From assembly GCF_022513585.1 (NCBI RefSeq), contig NZ_JAKWBF010000024.1, forward strand, positions 1 through 64,000: DNA of 64,000 nucleotides, in the 5' to 3' direction. The DNA is from Gordonia gummivorans (GTDB lineage Bacteria > Actinomycetota > Actinomycetes > Mycobacteriales > Mycobacteriaceae). How positions within the stretch are numbered: the first letter of the stretch is position 1; the number at the start of each line of letters is the position of its first letter. The notes under the pieces are model-generated. The model searched no databases, was not told the DNA's origin, and was given only the letters and a program-made list of their open reading frames with translations. This document shows, one piece after another, positions 50,581-58,896 of the stretch. A program made the translations under genes and the position numbers.

Positions 50581-51381
50581 ATGACCGAGAGCCCTGAATC
50601 TCACGATGACGCGACGACCGTCGCTGCCGAGCCCGAATCTGCCGAGGCAGCCGAGCCCGCTTCGCGCAGTCGACTCCTGCTCGCCCTGGCCGGCGTGGCG
50701 ATCCTGCTCGTCGGCGTCGGACTCGGGCTGGTGATCCAGGCCAGCTTCGCCGACGACGCGAGCACCGAGGACCGACCCGCCGCCGACTCGGCCGCGGTCG
50801 GTTTCGCTCAGGACATGTCGGCTCACCACCAGCAGGGTGTGGAGATGGCGTCGATCATCTACCGCACCGGCGAGGACATCCAGGTGCGATCGCTCGCCTA
50901 CGACATCTTGACCACGCAGAGCAACGAGATCGGGCAGATGCAGTCGTGGCTGACGCGGTGGGGCTATCCGCTCGACAACCCGGGTGAGCACATGGCCTGG
51001 ATGGGCCACGACATGGGCGGTATGTCCGAGGACGGCCACCATCACGATCACGGCGACATGAGCGGCATGCCGATGCCGTCGGGAACTCCGGCTCCCGCAG
51101 CCACCGATCAGCCGATGATGCCCGGCATGGCGACTCAGGCCGAGATGGCCAAGCTGTACAGCCTGCGCGGCGCCGAGGCCGACACCTACTTCCTGCAACT
51201 CATGCTGCGCCACCACGAGGGCGGCACGCCGATGATGCAGTACGCCGCGAACCCGGAGAACGTCGACGAGGACTACGTGCGCTCCCTCGCCACGTCGATG
51301 ATCAACACCCAGGGCAACGAGATCAACACCATCAAAACGATGCTGGCGCAACGCAATGCGCAGCCGTTGCCGATGAACTGA
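50581..51381 (+). CDS. DUF305 membrane-anchored, His/Met-rich protein
   Basis: This is a 266-residue protein with an N-terminal anchor (LLLALAGVAILLVGVGLGLVIQ) and a ferritin-like DUF305 domain (AQDMSAHHQQGVEMASI; LRHHEGGTPMMQYA). Between the halves is a Met/His-rich loop (HMAWMGHDMGGMSEDGHHHDHGDMSGMPM) of the kind that binds copper. ATG 50581 is favoured by AGAAGG at eight bases' distance. Metal, probably copper, handling at the cell surface with its DUF3105 partner is an inference. Confidence 0.85.
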   Translation: MTESPESHDDATTVAAEPESAEAAEPASRSRLLLALAGVAILLVGVGLGLVIQASFADDASTEDRPAADSAAVGFAQDMSAHHQQGVEMASIIYRTGEDIQVRSLAYDILTTQSNEIGQMQSWLTRWGYPLDNPGEHMAWMGHDMGGMSEDGHHHDHGDMSGMPMPSGTPAPAATDQPMMPGMATQAEMAKLYSLRGAEADTYFLQLMLRHHEGGTPMMQYAANPENVDEDYVRSLATSMINTQGNEINTIKTMLAQRNAQPLPMN

Positions 51382-51407
51382 TCTCCACCCAGGCACGTCG
51401 CCGAAGA

Positions 51408-51510
51408 AAGTAGGGGAAGAAACTCTTCCCCTACCCTTGGAGTCCTCCCCCAGAAACTTCTAGGGGACGACTAAGAACCCCGGGGAACAAGTTCTTCCCC
51501 CAGATTTTGT
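51408..51510. repeat. Dispersed intergenic repeat, copy 3
   Basis: It has the same layout as the copies at 14588 and 23984. A palindrome (GGGGAAGAAACTCTTCCCC) is followed by the core CCCTTGGAGTCCTCCCCCAG (51432-51451) and a second palindrome (GGGGAACAAGTTCTTCCCC), ending in GATTTTGT. It stops where the attachment-site repeat begins, so its right tail is missing. Before integration it would have lain between the DUF305 gene and the convergent tRNA-Arg gene. The rest of the 51382-51687 gap holds the attachment site and integrase upstream region. Confidence 0.85.
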
Positions 51511-51537
51511 GGTGCCCCCGGCAGGATTCGAACCTGC
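51511..51537. other. Left attachment site (attL)
   Basis: This 27-bp copy of the tRNA-Arg 3' end begins GGTGCCCCCGGCAGG and ends AACCTGC, identical to 59968-59994. It contains the T-arm and acceptor end only. Further right are short sites (GTCACGATA near 51600, GTCACGGAT near 51626, AAAGTGACAC near 51641) that could be integrase arm sites. Confidence 0.88.
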
Positions 51538-51687
51538 TCGGAATGATCCTGCCGTTGTAGCCGATGCGCTGGCGTTTCGCTGCTCTCACCTGCTGATACG
51601 TCACGATACACTAGTGCCAGGAATTGTCACGGATTGCCGGAAAGTGACACACGGAACGCTCATTGGATCGCACGAAATGAGGCGCTT

Positions 51688-52821
51688 ATGGCGGGCAAGA
51701 AGGGTCATCGCGGCTGGGGATACATCCGCAAGCTCCCCTCTGGACGCCTCCAAGCGTCCTATGTCGGTCCCGATCTCGTGCGGCACACAGCGCCGACGAC
51801 CTACACCCACCGGATCGACGCCGAGGGCTGGCTGTCCAATGAGCGCCGGAAGATCGAGATGGATGTGTGGGAGCCGCCTGCGCTGGCTCGCGAGCGTGCC
51901 AAGGCCCGCATCATCACCCTCGCCGAGTACGCCGACCGCTGGGTTGATGAACGGCAGCTCAAGCCCCGCACTCGATCCGGCTACAAGGATCTCTTGCGGC
52001 TGCACATCAAACCGACCCTCGGCAACGTCGCGATGAAAAACATATTGGCCGGCACCATCCGCTCGTGGCACTCCGGGCTCGGCACCGAGTACCCGCGACG
52101 CAACTCTCACGCCTATGGCCTGCTCCACGCGATCATGGCGACCGCGGCCGCTGACGGCGTGATCGCCGCGAACCCGTGCACCATCCCGCGGGCGATGAAC
52201 CCGCCGCGCAAGCGAGACCCCATGATCCCGACCGTCGCCGAGGTCGCCGAGCTGGCCGACGTGATCCGCCCCGAGCGGTTCCGGGCGCTCATCCTGCTAG
52301 CCGCCTGGTGCGGCGTCCGCTGGGGCGAGGTAACCGAGCTGCGCCGCAGCGACTTGACCGAGGGTTGCGAGGTGCTGCAAGTCAGTCGCGCTGTCACGCG
52401 CCGAGATGGCCAATACCGGGTGGACTCAACGAAGTCGGGACGCGGCCGCGCTGTTGTCGTTCCCCCGCACATCCGCGACGACATACAGCACCACCTCGAC
52501 ACGCACGTCGGCGAGGAACCCGACGCGCTGCTCTTTCCGTCCGCACGCGGCAAGCACCTCAACGATCGGACCTTCCGCCGCGAGTATTACGCTCACGCGC
52601 TCGAATCAATTGGCAAGCCTGACATGCACATTCACGATCTACGCCATTTTGCGGGCACCCAGGCGGCGCGCGTAGGAAACCTCGTCGAGACGATGGGCAG
52701 GCTCGGGCACAGCACTGTACGCGCATCTCTGATCTATCAGCAGATCGTGACCGGGCGAGACGCCGAAGTCGCTAAGGCACTTTCTGCGCTCGCAACGGAG
52801 GGAGTACCCGGCGATGAGTGA
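51688..52821 (+). CDS. int: Tyrosine-recombinase integrase
   Basis: This 377-residue phage integrase has an N-terminal arm-binding region, a SAM-like core-binding domain (about 75-165) and a catalytic domain. The catalytic residues are visible: R211 (CGVRWGEV), K249 (STKSGRGR), H316 and R319 (HDLRH), H341 (LGHSTVRA) and Y350. ATG 51688 is preferred to the open frame from 51634 because GAGG lies just before it. It lies about 150 bp from attL, as usual for tRNA-targeting elements. Confidence 0.93.
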   Translation: MAGKKGHRGWGYIRKLPSGRLQASYVGPDLVRHTAPTTYTHRIDAEGWLSNERRKIEMDVWEPPALARERAKARIITLAEYADRWVDERQLKPRTRSGYKDLLRLHIKPTLGNVAMKNILAGTIRSWHSGLGTEYPRRNSHAYGLLHAIMATAAADGVIAANPCTIPRAMNPPRKRDPMIPTVAEVAELADVIRPERFRALILLAAWCGVRWGEVTELRRSDLTEGCEVLQVSRAVTRRDGQYRVDSTKSGRGRAVVVPPHIRDDIQHHLDTHVGEEPDALLFPSARGKHLNDRTFRREYYAHALESIGKPDMHIHDLRHFAGTQAARVGNLVETMGRLGHSTVRASLIYQQIVTGRDAEVAKALSALATEGVPGDE

Positions 52822-53326
52822 CAACGGCGACCTCGAATCCGCTTGGAACCAACTACTTGCGATCAGGTCGAAGGCCGACTTACGGCGGCTCACGGCCCAC
52901 GAGACCGTGTGCGGGCAATGCGGTACTCAAGTGCTTGCGGTCTACAACACAGACCCGATGTGCTTCCGAATCACGCAGCGCGCCGGATTCGAGAACTACA
53001 CGCCCGAAATGAAGCCGGTTGAGCTGCCTGACCTCTGCGACGTCATAGAGAGCTCAGGCCTAACCGAGGACGAGTTCTTCGCCGCGAGTGTCGAGAACTA
53101 CAAGGCCATCGTGACCGACTATCGGAAGCAAATGTCCCCGAAATGGGCGCTCAACCGGAAGTCCAAACACCTTGACCGGCCACGCCTTTGGGCTGAGATC
53201 GCGGAGGGTGTCGAGACCGACGTTGAGCTGTCTCTCACTTGCAAGTGCACAGCATCCCTCAAAGTTCCCTACCTCGTCATCGTCAGCGACGTCGCAACAC
53301 GCCGACGTAAGCGTGTCATCAAATGA
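52814..53326 (+). CDS. Hypothetical protein with two cysteine pairs
   Basis: I do not recognise this 170-residue protein. It has a CxxC pair (C33, C36) and a CxC pair (C143, C145) that may bind zinc, and a basic C-terminus (RRRKRVIK). Its start overlaps the integrase gene by eight bases. Base composition is less GC-rich than the host genes, which supports an origin outside this genome. Confidence 0.7.
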   Translation: MSDNGDLESAWNQLLAIRSKADLRRLTAHETVCGQCGTQVLAVYNTDPMCFRITQRAGFENYTPEMKPVELPDLCDVIESSGLTEDEFFAASVENYKAIVTDYRKQMSPKWALNRKSKHLDRPRLWAEIAEGVETDVELSLTCKCTASLKVPYLVIVSDVATRRRKRVIK

Positions 53327-53437
53327 CCGCCTAATCGACTACTGTGTCACCTATCGTCAGGCGGTGATCGCGAAGCCCACCAAGGGGCACCGAAGACTCA
53401 AAGGGCGTGCGAGTCAGATCCATCATGGAGCTGACGC

Positions 53438-53635
53438 ATGCCCAGAACACCAACCTTGCGACGTCTCGAATCCATCACGGTCGCAGCCGAATACGCTGAC
53501 GTCTCGACACGCACACTCCGCCGCTACATCGCATCCGGCCGGCTGACGGCCTACCGGGTAGGTCCGCGACTCATCAAGGTCGACCTCAACGACCTCGACG
53601 CCATGATGCGTCTCGTTGGTGGCGGTGCCGCATGA
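53438..53635 (+). CDS. xis: Excisionase-like helix-turn-helix protein
   Basis: This is a 65-residue MerR/Xis-type winged-helix protein (SITVAAEYADVSTRTLRRYIASGRLTAYRVGPRLIKVDLNDLDAMM). Such proteins bend DNA at the attachment site and turn the integrase toward excision. Its place close to the integrase supports this role. A transcriptional regulator is the alternative. Confidence 0.82.
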   Translation: MPRTPTLRRLESITVAAEYADVSTRTLRRYIASGRLTAYRVGPRLIKVDLNDLDAMMRLVGGGAA

Positions 53636-53727
53636 GCACCGATCCGGACTACAGCCAGCTCGACGCGCTCGCTGATCTCGGCGTCACCGATCACCAGGAC
53701 GAGGCGATCGGCGGTGACACGGAGTGA
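53632..53727 (+). CDS. Small acidic open reading frame
   Basis: This 31-residue frame starts with ATG overlapping the excisionase stop by ATGA and ends six bases before the next gene. It is strongly acidic (MSTDPDYSQLDALADLGVTD...). Its place in a run of overlapping genes is the only support. Confidence 0.45.
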   Translation: MSTDPDYSQLDALADLGVTDHQDEAIGGDTE

Positions 53728-53732
53728 TTGCA

Positions 53733-53978
53733 ATGAGAAACCCCGCCGGGGCGAACGGCGGGGCTCCGAAAGATTCAGCGGGTGGCGGGAATCTCGACGT
53801 CGATTCTATCAACCTCGACGCCTACTTGGACCCAGCCGACCGCCTGATGTTGGCCGCGTTGCGTGAGGGAAACTACGTCCTCGCCGTCGTCTGCCGTGTG
53901 TGCGGCTCCCCGCTGACCGCGAAACGATCACGCCAGCTCGGCGTCGGCCCGCAATGCCGTAAGCGGGTGGCCGGATGA
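53733..53978 (+). CDS. DUF6011-type small zinc-finger protein
   Basis: This is an 81-residue protein with a C-terminal zinc-finger-like motif: C54, C57 and C75 in VCRVCGSPLTAKRSRQLGVGPQCRKR. It fits the DUF6011 family common in actinophages and their satellites. Function is unknown. It overlaps the next gene by ATGA. Confidence 0.72.
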   Translation: MRNPAGANGGAPKDSAGGGNLDVDSINLDAYLDPADRLMLAALREGNYVLAVVCRVCGSPLTAKRSRQLGVGPQCRKRVAG

Positions 53979-54256
53979 GCCTCACCTATCCCGAAGCGCT
54001 CGATATCCGTGCGCGTCTGGTGCATCTGCCGATGCCGGATGGAATCGACCGGGCACAGTTCAGCGCCCTGTTGACGGCCGGTGTCCGCGACGTGCTGCTC
54101 GCCGAGCTCGACGCGCTCGACGAGATCCGCGCACGCAAGGATGCCGCGGTCGAGGTGTCCTGCGCGTTGCCGTGGGGCGACGCCGGCCGCCGCATCGCGA
54201 ACCGACGCCAGTGGCTCGCAGCGAACCCCTGGGCCAAGCGCGAGGTGATCGGATGA
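53975..54256 (+). CDS. Hypothetical element protein
   Basis: This is a 93-residue protein of unknown function, mostly helical, with a charged middle. It overlaps DUF6011 upstream and the ATPase gene downstream, each by ATGA, so it is translated with them. Confidence 0.65.
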   Translation: MSLTYPEALDIRARLVHLPMPDGIDRAQFSALLTAGVRDVLLAELDALDEIRARKDAAVEVSCALPWGDAGRRIANRRQWLAANPWAKREVIG

Positions 54257-55302
54257 ATCTCCCCAGAGGATGGATACGTGGATCGGATGCACCGAAGTCG
54301 CGGCCGGTGAAATGGCTTGTCCCTGAACGTCTCGCCCGCGGTCACGTGACGTATCTGTTCGGCAATGAGGGCATCGGCAAGTCGACATGGTGGGTGCGCG
54401 AAGTAGCCAAGCTCACCGCGCTACGGCTGTACGTGGTTCTCATCATCACCGAAGACGGCTGGGAAGATTCCGCACGGCCGCGCATGGAAGCGGCCGGTGT
54501 GAACCTCGACTACGTGCTCGTGCTCAACGTCGCCGAAGATGACGACGATTTCGAGATGGGCATACCCGGTCCGGGATACTTGGCCGATCTCAACGGACTC
54601 CCCGACATCGCGCTCGTCGTCGTCGACGGACTCGCCGACGCCACAGCAGTCGTCAACGGCGGACTACCCAAGGCCACCGAGTGGCGGCCCGTAATCAACG
54701 CGTGGAAGCGGTACGCCCGCAAGCGCAACGCAGCGGTCCTCACCCTGGGGCACACGAACAGGGACACGCTCAACGGCACTCGCGGCGCGGTCGGACTCTC
54801 CGGTCAGATCCGGCAGAGCATCCGGCTCAACCTGCTCGCCCAGCGCGACGAGGACGGCCGTCTGGCGATCGGCGTGGAGAAGTCGAACATCTGTCGCGAC
54901 GATCAGCCGGCCGAACTGTTCGACATCACCGAGGTCACCGCGGAAGGCATCACGATCACCGTGGCTCGTCCGGTGGGCATCGCTGAGCAGTCAGCTAAGG
55001 AGATGTTCTCGACGATGGCCGCCCAATCACAGGTGGCCGAGGACGAGGCCGAAAGTGAACGGGTCGACGGCTGCGCGGCCGACCTACTCGGCGTCGTCGA
55101 AAAGGAATGCGACGGGAGCGGCTGGCTGCTCGCCACCGACGCCTCGGACCTTCTCCGTAAGGGTCAGGCCGCCAGCAAGACGAAGTGGTCGGACTCGCAG
55201 ATCGGGCGTGCGCGCACGAACTGCATCAAGAAGAAGTTCATCGAAGCCAGCCGCCGCGACAACCCCAAGGGCCCGTGGTTCTGGCGTCTGATCCCGGAGT
55301 AG
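54253..55302 (+). CDS. RepA/AAA_25-type replication ATPase
   Basis: This is a 349-residue RecA-fold ATPase of the plasmid RepA kind. Walker A is GNEGIGKST (37-45), Walker B DIALVVVDG near 118-126, and the sensor segment VLTLGHTNR follows. The C-terminal part (about 265-349) resembles a winged-helix DNA-binding region ending KGPWFWRLIPE. It is the best candidate for the element's replication initiator or helicase, and the iteron array begins right after its stop codon. ATG 54253 overlaps the previous gene and is favoured over the upstream frame. Confidence 0.82.
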   Translation: MNLPRGWIRGSDAPKSRPVKWLVPERLARGHVTYLFGNEGIGKSTWWVREVAKLTALRLYVVLIITEDGWEDSARPRMEAAGVNLDYVLVLNVAEDDDDFEMGIPGPGYLADLNGLPDIALVVVDGLADATAVVNGGLPKATEWRPVINAWKRYARKRNAAVLTLGHTNRDTLNGTRGAVGLSGQIRQSIRLNLLAQRDEDGRLAIGVEKSNICRDDQPAELFDITEVTAEGITITVARPVGIAEQSAKEMFSTMAAQSQVAEDEAESERVDGCAADLLGVVEKECDGSGWLLATDASDLLRKGQAASKTKWSDSQIGRARTNCIKKKFIEASRRDNPKGPWFWRLIPE

Positions 55303-55486
55303 GTGCGTTGTGGCTCTGACCAGCACAAACACGTGCGTTGTGGACTGCGTTCTGGTGCGTTCTGGTGCGTTCTGGACCGCAGACCACAAAACCCCAGGTC
55401 AGAGCCACAACGCACCACCGCGCACCACAACGCACACCAGAACGCAGACAAAACCGCAGGTCACGCCCACAACGCACACAACGCAC
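55303..55486. repeat. Symmetric iteron array, probable replication origin of the element
   Basis: Ten 11-bp copies of KTGCGTTSTGG are present. Five point forward (starting 55303, 55333, 55345, 55355 and 55365) and five reverse (55405, 55425, 55437, 55467 and 55476, the last with one mismatch). The outermost forward copy belongs to a perfect 20-bp inverted repeat (55302-55321 with 55397-55416). Iterons directly beside a RepA-type gene are the usual layout of plasmid and satellite origins. Confidence 0.8.
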
Positions 55487-55504
55487 GGAGGAAACGAAGC
55501 AACC

Positions 55505-55558
55505 ATGTCTCCTGAATGGAAGATCACGGAGCTCGTCGACGAGGACGGCGACCTGTGA
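55505..55558 (+). CDS. Seventeen-codon leader-like frame before whiB
   Basis: A short frame (MSPEWKITELVDEDGDL) follows GGAGGAAACGAAG and overlaps the WhiB start by GTGA. It may serve only to couple translation of the WhiB gene. No other support. Confidence 0.4.
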   Translation: MSPEWKITELVDEDGDL

Positions 55559-55875
55559 GGCACGCCCGCACCGTCGAACCCGGTCCGGTGAGTCTGCTCG
55601 CCGCGATCCTGGAGGGAACGGCCGACCTGTCCGGGGCGCCATGCATCGGCCGACCCGAGCTGTTCGACGCGCGGCGCCCCGACGAGGACGCCGACGACAC
55701 AGCTTTCCGGCACCGAGCCGCCGTCCGGCTCTGCCACCGATGCACGGCGTTCACCCGGTGCCGCGATTGGGCCAGCACCGCAGACCTCGACGAGTCCGTA
55801 GTGGCCGGCCGAATCCCCGACCCACCCATCCACGGCAAACCTGGACACCCACCCAACAAAGTGTCCAGATTCTGA
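55555..55875 (+). CDS. WhiB-family iron-sulfur transcription factor
   Basis: This is a 106-residue WhiB-like protein. The four cluster cysteines are C30, C60, C63 and C69 (APCIGRPELFD; LCHRCTAFTRCRDWA), and the turn motif SVVAGRIP follows. WhiB proteins bind 4Fe-4S clusters and sigma factor, and many actinophages encode one. The GTG at 55555 overlaps the short upstream frame. It probably regulates element or helper-phage genes. Confidence 0.88.
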   Translation: MRHARTVEPGPVSLLAAILEGTADLSGAPCIGRPELFDARRPDEDADDTAFRHRAAVRLCHRCTAFTRCRDWASTADLDESVVAGRIPDPPIHGKPGHPPNKVSRF

Positions 55876-55968
55876 GCATAAAAAAGCCGTGCTCCCCGAG
55901 CGGGCGTACCCCCCTGTCGACCGCAGGGATTCTGACCCCCCTACCCCCTTCTGGAAGGAAAACGACCG

Positions 55969-56235
55969 ATGACCGACAACCAGATCACCAACCGACGACG
56001 CGCAGCCCTGATTCTGCGTGCGCAGCTCGATGACGACACGTCCGGTGCTCGTGCGGTGCTCGATGAGGCGTGGGCGGACGGCTGTGAGGCGGCGCTGTGC
56101 GGCATCATCGCCTCGTTAACGACGGCACTGACCGAGCAACTCGCCTACGCGACTGGCGGCAATCTGGAGGCCGCGAAGAAGACCGTGGATCTCACCTTGC
56201 TTGACTTGAGTGTCGATCCGGGTGGCCAGCGGTGA
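55969..56235 (+). CDS. Hypothetical element protein, paralogue of the broken gene at 58531
   Basis: This is an 88-residue helical protein of unknown function. Its pattern (RRAALILRAQ, then AALCGIIASL) matches the interrupted frame at 58531-58896 (RRALLIIRVN, then ALLRIAALI), so the two are probably paralogues. GGAAGG lies shortly before the ATG. Confidence 0.68.
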   Translation: MTDNQITNRRRAALILRAQLDDDTSGARAVLDEAWADGCEAALCGIIASLTTALTEQLAYATGGNLEAAKKTVDLTLLDLSVDPGGQR

Positions 56236-56417
56236 CGGGCGAGGGGGGTACGCCCCCGGACCCCACCCCGGCCGACCCGGCGGGCGCTACCCGCCGAGCT
56301 GTGCGAGTGCGGTTCGATGACGAGCTGGGCGATTTCGTCCGCGAGGTCGTGGACGTGCCCGCAGACGCCTGGGAGCACTGGGACGACCGGGTATGGCACC
56401 GTCAGCCGCCGCGATGA
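56232..56417 (+). CDS. Hypothetical small acidic protein
   Basis: This is a 61-residue protein with a GTG start overlapping the previous stop by GTGA. It has a Pro/Thr-rich N-terminus and a conserved-looking segment (RVRFDDELGDFVREVVDVPADAW). Function is unknown. From 56418 to 56643 no gene is supported. That stretch probably holds the capsid gene's promoter and leader. Confidence 0.55.
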   Translation: MTGEGGTPPDPTPADPAGATRRAVRVRFDDELGDFVREVVDVPADAWEHWDDRVWHRQPPR

Positions 56418-56643
56418 CCCGCGCAAAGGTGTTCGATGCACGTGAGTCGTCCTGTGGTGCTGATACTCTCGGCAGTGGAGACGTCGCCAGCTCATCGCGG
56501 CCAAGCACCTCGTGTGCTCGCCAGCATCACCGAGTCCGCGAACGAATCCGGACCGCCCCGCCACCGGGCACACCCCGTACCCCGTCGGCCCGCGAGTCTG
56601 TTGAGTCCTCTCCAATTCTGTTGCCCGGAAAGGGTATTCACGT

Positions 56644-58362
56644 ATGAACCGCAAGACATTGAAGGTCGCGGCGATCAAGACCGCCGGCCTGGACGAAGGG
56701 GTTTTCGAGGGCATTGCCAGCGCGTTCGACAACGTCGACAGCGTCGGTGACATCGTCCGGCGTGGCGCGTTCGCCAAGGCACTCAAGGCCGATCAGGTCA
56801 CCCCCCTGATTTGGGAGCACCAGGCATCCTCGCCGCTGGCTTACGTGGGTGAGGTGATCGAGGCCCGCGAGACCGACGAGGGCCTGGCGATCAAGGGCCG
56901 GTTCGACCTCGACACCAACCAGGGTGCCGCGGCGTATCGGCAGGTGAAAGGGCGAAGGGTCACCGGCCTGTCGATCGGCTACTACGTCAACCGCTCGACG
57001 AAGAACGCCGCGGGCAACACCGAGTTGCTCGACCTCGATCTCCTCGAGGTCTCCCTTGTCGCGCGTGGCGCCAACGACCGCGCGCTGGTCACCAACGTCA
57101 AGTCCCGCTCCACCGCACCAACCCGTTCCTGGCTCGCGCGCCGCGCAGCCGATTCCGTTCTCAGCCTGAAAGGCACCACCACCATGCACACCACCGCACG
57201 TATCGAGGCACTGACCAAGGGCCGTGATGAACAGATCAAGCTCATCACCGAGATCGTCGAGACCGCTGACAAGTTGCAGCGCGACCTCACCGGTGAGGAA
57301 GCCGAGCAGGTCGAGGCCGCGACCGAGAAGGCCAAGGATCTCGACAAGAAGCTGAAGAAGGCCGAGGCCGACGAGTCGGTGATGGCCGAGGCGTTCGCCC
57401 TGGCGAAGTCGGTCGGTGGTGTGCGCGGTGACGACGACGGTTCGGCCCGCACGAGCGGGTATCTCCCGATGACCGGTGCCGGGGTGAAGTCGATGGCGCA
57501 GCGCATCGCGAAGGCCTCGACCGACCCGCAGACCAAGGCGCTCGTTGCGTCCGGGTCGCGCACGACGCCGATCGAGCTGCGCGAGGAAGTCGCCGAACAG
57601 GGCCGGGTGCCGCAATCCCTGCTCGATGTGCTGGCCACGCGCAGTGTCGGGACGACGTACAGTTTCCTGCGCCAGACGGTGCGGACAGGCAACGCCGCCC
57701 CGGTCGCCGATGGTGGCACCAAGCCCACGTCGGTGTACACGGTCGAGTCGGTCGACGCGAAGTTGCAGGTGATCGCGCACGTGTCCGAGCAGATCGGCCA
57801 CTACGCGATCGAGGACAACTCCAACCTCGAAGCGTTCGTCGAGTCCGAGATGCTCTACGGGCTGCGCGTCGCTCTGGAAAACCAGGTGCTCAACGGCAGC
57901 GGAACCGCCCCGGCCCTGCGCGGCATCCTCAACACCTCGGGTATCCAGACCCAGGCGTTCGCCACCAACACTCTGACCTCGGTCCGCAAGGCCATCACGA
58001 AGCTCGAATCGACCGGCTACGTGCCCTCGGTCCTGGCGATCTCGGCCGCCGACTGGGAGGCCCTGGAGCTGTTGTCGGTGACCTCCGGTGCGACCGACGT
58101 GCGTGGTGTGCCGGTCGACGCGATCACCCGCAAGCTGTTCGGCGTGCAGGCCGTCATCTCCAACGCGCTACCCGCCGATACCGCTGTGCTGCTGGACAGT
58201 TCGGCCGTGTCCATCGACACCGACGGCATGATCGATACCCGGTGGTCTGACGCGGTGTCCGACGACTTCGTGAAGAACTTCGTCCGGTGCCGCGTCGAAG
58301 GCCGATTCGGCCTGTCGGTGTTCAAGCCCGCCGGCATCGTCAGCGTGGAAACCGCCGCCTGA
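56644..58362 (+). CDS. HK97-type prohead protease fused to major capsid protein
   Basis: This is a 572-residue fusion. Residues about 1-160 form a prohead protease (FEGIASAFDNVDSVGDIVRRGAF), with H59 in WEHQ and S110 in VTGLSIGY as likely catalytic residues. Residues about 180-260 are a charged coiled coil matching the scaffold-like delta domain. Residues about 270-572 are the HK97-fold coat protein (GRVPQSLLDVLATRSVGTTYSFLRQT ... RCRVEGRFGLSVFKPAGIVSV). The fusion would make protease and coat in equal amounts. It is the only structural gene in the element. Confidence 0.92.
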   Translation: MNRKTLKVAAIKTAGLDEGVFEGIASAFDNVDSVGDIVRRGAFAKALKADQVTPLIWEHQASSPLAYVGEVIEARETDEGLAIKGRFDLDTNQGAAAYRQVKGRRVTGLSIGYYVNRSTKNAAGNTELLDLDLLEVSLVARGANDRALVTNVKSRSTAPTRSWLARRAADSVLSLKGTTTMHTTARIEALTKGRDEQIKLITEIVETADKLQRDLTGEEAEQVEAATEKAKDLDKKLKKAEADESVMAEAFALAKSVGGVRGDDDGSARTSGYLPMTGAGVKSMAQRIAKASTDPQTKALVASGSRTTPIELREEVAEQGRVPQSLLDVLATRSVGTTYSFLRQTVRTGNAAPVADGGTKPTSVYTVESVDAKLQVIAHVSEQIGHYAIEDNSNLEAFVESEMLYGLRVALENQVLNGSGTAPALRGILNTSGIQTQAFATNTLTSVRKAITKLESTGYVPSVLAISAADWEALELLSVTSGATDVRGVPVDAITRKLFGVQAVISNALPADTAVLLDSSAVSIDTDGMIDTRWSDAVSDDFVKNFVRCRVEGRFGLSVFKPAGIVSVETAA

Positions 58363-58405
58363 TCGATCGCAGACTCGGGCGTCTGACTGCGCGCCCGACC
58401 CGGAC

Positions 58406-58500
58406 GGCCCTCGATGTCGGAACCTCTTCCCTGGCCGGCGTCGAGGGCCATCCCCCAAGCCACACAACCCCGCTGCAGCGCCGAGCAGCGGGGTCGTGTG
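58406..58500. terminator. Two hairpins closing the capsid transcription unit
   Basis: GGCCCTCGA (58406-58414) pairs with TCGAGGGCC (58441-58449). Then CACACAACCCCGCTGC (58461-58476) pairs with GCAGCGGGGTCGTGTG (58485-58500), 15 of 16 pairs around an eight-base loop. The second is the strongest hairpin in the element, about 100 bp after the capsid stop. Confidence 0.75.
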
Positions 58501-58530
58501 CTGTCAGGGCCGATGGTGTAGCTTCCGGTG

Positions 58531-58896
58531 ATGGCTCTCTACGAAGCGGACTATCGCCGCGCGTTGCTCATCATTCGCGTCAACCGGCAGGACTCAGCGA
58601 AAGCAGCAGAGTTGTTCGCCGAAGCAGACGGGAGCGGTCGGGGCCGCTAGCTCGACGTCGCGCTGCTGAGAATCGCGGCGCTGATCTCGCGTGCGTCGAG
58701 TGTCGCGGAAGGGTTCACCGAGGCATTGGGACAGACTGACGACGACCGGCTACGACCAACCGTGCTCATGATTACGGATCAGATCATGGAAGCGCTTGAG
58801 CGAGAGCCGGAAGACGTTCAGGCAGTTCTCGATACGGTTGCACAATCCCTCGCCTTCAAGGACATCGTTCAGGCGACTGACGACTGGGAGAACTAG
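58531..58896 (+). pseudogene. Helical element protein interrupted by an amber codon
   Basis: One frame runs from ATG 58531 to TAG 58894-58896 (122 codons) but has an in-frame TAG at 58648-58650. The parts before and after the stop both resemble the intact 88-residue protein at 55969-56235. It most likely is a paralogue broken by point mutation. Programmed readthrough is possible but unsupported. Confidence 0.6.

Noticed and set aside
58648..58650. Programmed readthrough or pyrrolysine at the internal TAG
   Set aside because: No downstream structure or supporting genes are seen. A simple nonsense mutation is more likely.
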